Positions 60,204 through 64,000 of a DNA stretch of 64,000 nucleotides are shown here, piece by piece (position 1 is the first letter of the stretch; every line of letters starts with the position of its first letter). The notes beneath the pieces were generated by a model. It was not told the DNA's origin and did not search any database. It saw only the letters and a program-made list of their open reading frames with translations. The stretch is from Trema orientale. Its lineage: Eukaryota; Streptophyta; Magnoliopsida; Rosales; Cannabaceae. Made by a program: the position numbers and the translations under genes. Location: NCBI GenBank assembly GCA_002914845.1, contig JXTC01000263.1, positions 348,968 through 412,967 of the forward strand, written 5' to 3'.

Positions 60204-62587
60204 ATGGTCAGTTTCTTTCTCACTTTCTTGTACTTTCTTTTCCTCCAAACAGATCCTTGCATTGTTTATTTCTTCATACTGTGGGGTTTTGGGGGGGGAT
60301 TTTGGGCCTCATTGGAGTTTTCATTGTGATTTTGTTGATTGATTCGATTTCAATTCGATTTGGGAAATTATAATTGGCGTAGATTAGGATGTGGGTTTAG
60401 GTTTTTAGTGTCTTGTTATGTAGATCTGAGTGTGAATTTCACGGCGATCTGGATTTGTAATGATTCATGATCATTGGGTCGGATCCAGTTTTTGCTTAGG
60501 TCTAGATCTTGACTGTGTTTTAAGTAATAGATACATATGTTCTTGGAGATCTTCGCCTTTATACATGTGTGTGTATATATATATATATATCTACGTCTAT
60601 ATTAGTGGGAAAATATACTTCTGCTGTGCTTACAAAGAAAATAATGCATTGCTCATCAGTAGCTTGACTAATTATTTATCTATTTGTATCAATTATTTTG
60701 GCAATTATTATGAGGCTGAAAAGGGAAATATTTTCTGGTGAATTGATCCAATTGAGCTTTTCCTTCGTTTTGGGCTGTGATTATCCTTTGATTCTTTATA
60801 GTGTGCAAATTCTGCTCCCGGGTTGTTAATTTGGAATGTAGTAAATTATGATCCCTAATAAGATGATCACTTTTGTTTCCCCTTTGTAAATATTTTGAGT
60901 TAAAATGTTTTTATAACGATCAACTTAGAACTTAGAAGGTACATAGATTTTAGTAGGCTACCTTGTTCTTCCATGTTTTGAGGGTACTGATACTAATATG
61001 TATTCAAAAATTACTGTATTGCCGTTCTCACATCATAGTACTTATCCTTGCAAGGAAAAAGAATTTGACTAATTACGTAGTAAAACTTATGTGTGGATAT
61101 TAGCTCCATTGCAAGCTCACCATAAATGCTCTTGAACTTGTAATGCTTTGCTACATCCCAAGTGTTAATTTCATCATCCAGATCTTTTGAGATGTCTAAT
61201 TCTTTGTTTGCTCGTTTGTTTGTTTGTTTTTTTTGGCAGGAGTCATGCCCATCTGTGAAAAACATCCTTCTCCTCGATTCTGAAGGGAAGCGTGTCGCTG
61301 TCAAGTATTACTCAGATGACTGGCCAACAAACAGCGCAAAGGAAGCTTTTGAAAAAGCTGTGTTTACCAAGACCCAGAAAACAAATGCACGGACAGAAGG
61401 TAACCATTCTTTCTATTCCCTTTTTTTTAATGTATGTCTTTCCATCTCCGTTTTGGTGTGCCAACTAGTTGTTTTTGTTTCTATCTAATATGCCCTAGTA
61501 TGAAGCATTCTGTATACCTGTATATATCCTGCCTTTGTCTTGTCAGTTGGTGTTAGTTAAACCAAAGATATTTTCCTAATCAGCATGTGTGTTGCCAGTT
61601 TATTGGCTTGGTTCTTTCACCCTCTTTTACAAGTATTGCATGCTTGTCTTTGTTGCTTGTATCACTTTTTGTTCTGAGATTATCATATTTGAATCTGTCT
61701 TGAGGAAAGTAACAATGTAGGTCTGTTTATGCCTTTCTTTGATTCTTACTACTGTCATATCTTGCTACTTAATCTACAGCGGAAATTGCAATGTTTGAGA
61801 ACAATATTGTTGTTTACAAGTTTGTTCAAGATCTTCACTTTTTCGTCACCGGAGGAGAAAGTGAAAACGAGCTTATATTGGCCCAAGTTCTTCAGGGATT
61901 TTTTGATGCAGTTGGCCTTCTTCTTAGGTGTGCTTTTTCTTTTTCGTTTTCATAATTCATACTCCTTTTCCTTTATACCTGCTTTTCATAAAAGTTTTAA
62001 GTATTTTGCCTAAGGTTTCAGAGTTTTGCTAATTGTGTTGTTTGCATTTGTTCCAGAGGCAATGTGGACAAGAAGGAGGCTCTTGAGAACTTGGATCTCA
62101 TTCTATTGTGCCTTGATGAAATTGTTGACGGCGGGTATGTATTTTTCCTCAGTTCCATTTAGTATTAGTATTTAGTAGTGTCTCTTCTGTCAGTTGTTGT
62201 GTGGTTGTGTTTCTCTCTCTCTTCCTGTTAACTTTGTGTCTGGTGTTGTGTCCCCTCACCACAAACCACCAACTCTACCTCGGCCACGCCAAAATGGAAA
62301 TTACTGCTCTCCGGATTTACCTGTTTAATCTTTTTGCAGCATTATCCTTGAGACTGACTCGAACGTTATAGCATCAAAGGTGGCAAGTAATAGCATGGAT
62401 GCTGGAGCTCCATTGTCTGAGCAGGTATATTGATTCTCTCTTTAGAAAGAAAGTAAACAAGACAACTGAACTATGCAAACCAAATAAACTGCATGTCGTC
62501 GTTCTTACACACTTCTTACTTTTGCAGACAATAAGTCAGGCATTGGCAACTGCTCGTGAACATCTAGCGAGATCCCTTCTTAAATGA
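60204..62587 (+). CDS. Coatomer subunit zeta
   Basis: Six coding exons (60204-60206, 61240-61399, 61780-61927, 62057-62134, 62340-62424, 62528-62587) join in phase to 177 residues, the normal family length. The protein reads [20 protein letters not shown], then [18 protein letters not shown], then [20 protein letters not shown], then [17 protein letters not shown], then [20 protein letters not shown] and a C-terminal [17 protein letters not shown]. It is the small longin-fold subunit of the COPI coat acting in Golgi-to-ER retrograde vesicle traffic. The first coding exon contributes only the ATG, directly before a 1.03-kb intron that carries a (TA)n tract. All introns obey GT-AG. The gene looks intact and constitutive. 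Confidence 0.95.
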
Positions 62588-64000
62588 AGAGCATCCCAGA
62601 TGTATGAGAGAAGCAAGGAACAACTCTTTTTTGTATTTTGGAGTTCCATTATATTTGATGTGCAAGTCTTATACTTCATGAGCTTTTAAGTGATGTGTTG
62701 CATATGATGCTTTTACTTCTCAATATTAGAGCTCCATTTCTTGTCGGCATTATTTGCTTTTGCTCAATATTTTGTTTTCTTGTCAAATTGATTTTTTTTT
62801 CCCCCGATAAACCTCTTTTTGTAAACTTAATTTGGATGTAAAAAAGAACAACATTATCATTATACCAAGTTTTAGATATTATAATTCCGGTAAATGGACA
62901 GAAGAAGTTGGAGATTAATGATCTTAAGAGGTTTCATATGTTCAGTGGGCATGTTTTGGCAGGGTTCTAGATCCCTTTTGCTTGGTCCCACACTTGCATC
63001 TATGGTCCTCTATCACGGTGGCATCTGAATTGTCTAAATTGGCTGGGATTCCCATGCTATCAAGGGGATAAACTATTTCTCCAGGTGAAGGGGCCTATAT
63101 CCGAATTCCTATGTGCAACTGATACGGGGAGAAAATATGCATCTCAAAAGCAATTAATCAAATGAGGAATAAAAATAAAGATCCACTTACAAGTTTAAGG
63201 CTTGAATCTCTCGCTCATAAAATAATAATAATAATAATAACAATTAAATTATTTTTATATATAAAAGGTGGTAATAATAACAAAAAATGAAATTTTAAGG
63301 CCTATTTGGCACATTACAATATAATTGTAGAGTAGTCATACTAAATGTTTTATTCTTACACTCCAATTTAGCGAGTGTCCGATTTTTCTTCTATTTTAAA
63401 TAAAACCGATATTAGTGGACTCGATTTATATGGTAAAGTATATCATTTCTTTTATACCAAGTAAATCAGTTCATATACGTTATACTATATATCAACGGAT
63501 GTATTAGCTATCTCGCTAAAAGACGCTAGACTACACAGAGGGTCATTCTATTTCTGCTAAGATAAAATGGGAAATTCAGGAAATTAGAACCTTGTGAAAC
63601 AAGAAAAGAAATTTACATCTTTACCCTATTGGCTTACCCCCTTATTTATTTATTCATTTTTTTTTGACTTTGTTAAATGAAACAAGAAAAGGTTAACTCT
63701 TTCGTCTTTACATCTTTCTTTTAAGTCTAAGACCCCATCCAATTCGTTCTCTCTTTCTATATAATTCCTTAGAATACGAATAATATATATACATATCTCC
63801 TTGGATTACATGTATCAAAGCCATAATGATGAAATATCCACCAAGTCAACGGAAGTATAGCCAAATTGACATTTCAAATCAGATATATTTATATAGATAG
63901 ATAATATATACAAGGATATAAATACAAATATAAATATATTATTTTTCTCGAATGCAGATTGTTATTACTCTTTTCTTTTCTTTTCTTTCTTACGTATTTG
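62588..64000. other. Coatomer zeta 3' UTR and downstream intergenic DNA
   Basis: The 3' UTR probably ends within the first 150-250 bases. A (TAA)n tract lies at 63221-63240. No further gene is seen before the window ends. Confidence 0.5.

Noticed and set aside
1-64000. tRNA, rRNA or CRISPR features
   Set aside because: I looked for T-arm words such as GGTTCGAATCC on both strands and for regular spaced repeats. Nothing with flanking stems or array geometry was found.

Overview
This is a plant nuclear window, almost certainly from a core eudicot. Host genes are intron-containing with GT-AG junctions, and the intergenic DNA is very AT-rich and packed with small DNA transposons. I assign six intact or near-intact host genes. 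POP4/RPP29 lies on the minus strand at 11.4-13.4 kb. PDCD5 is on the minus strand at 16.4-19.6 kb. An At1g29790-type Golgi methyltransferase is on the plus strand at 21.5-22.6 kb. A mitochondrial-type pterin-4a-carbinolamine dehydratase (PCD) is on the minus strand at 49.7-52.1 kb. An E-class PPR protein is on the minus strand at 52.6-54.5 kb. Coatomer zeta is on the plus strand at 60.2-62.6 kb. From memory, the methyltransferase, PCD and PDCD5 homologues are close neighbours on Arabidopsis chromosome 1 (At1g29790, At1g29810, At1g29850), so the window probably preserves an ancestral gene block that has been inflated by repeats.

Layout. 0-9 kb: a GC-rich repeat island, a fossil LTR-retrotransposon fragment and a decayed CACTA transposon. 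9-16 kb: POP4 sits between two inverted arrays of a short AAACGACA motif. 16-23 kb: PDCD5 and the methyltransferase. PDCD5 lacks one conserved 65-nt exon, and a 25-C homopolymer lies in the intron where that exon should be. 25.5-46.3 kb: a four-unit, protein-poor duplication array. 46-49 kb: a P450 fragment, an unidentified exon and simple repeats. 49.7-54.8 kb: PCD and the PPR gene. 55.7-58.8 kb: a minisatellite split by a hAT element, then foldback-like and MULE-type elements. 60-62.7 kb: coatomer zeta.

The most interesting region is the array at 25.5-46.3 kb. Each unit carries, on the minus strand, a promoter-like module with an invariant 20-base ACGT-containing motif and, in three units, a TATA box. 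In the two youngest units the module is followed by a short exon ending at a splice donor and a roughly 1-kb intron. The exon after that contains an 81-nt hairpin with about 25 paired bases. Three hairpin copies exist. This is the architecture of a plant MIRNA gene family, and I do not recognise the arms as any known miRNA. The two youngest units (34.6-39.5 and 39.95-46.3 kb) are so alike that each supplies the empty site for transposons that landed in the other. This dates six insertions after the duplication, including two Harbinger elements that abut at a shared TAA target.

No function for the hairpin family can be proved from sequence alone. Exon models are my own splice reading by homology and phase, and boundaries of small repeats without target-site duplications are approximate.
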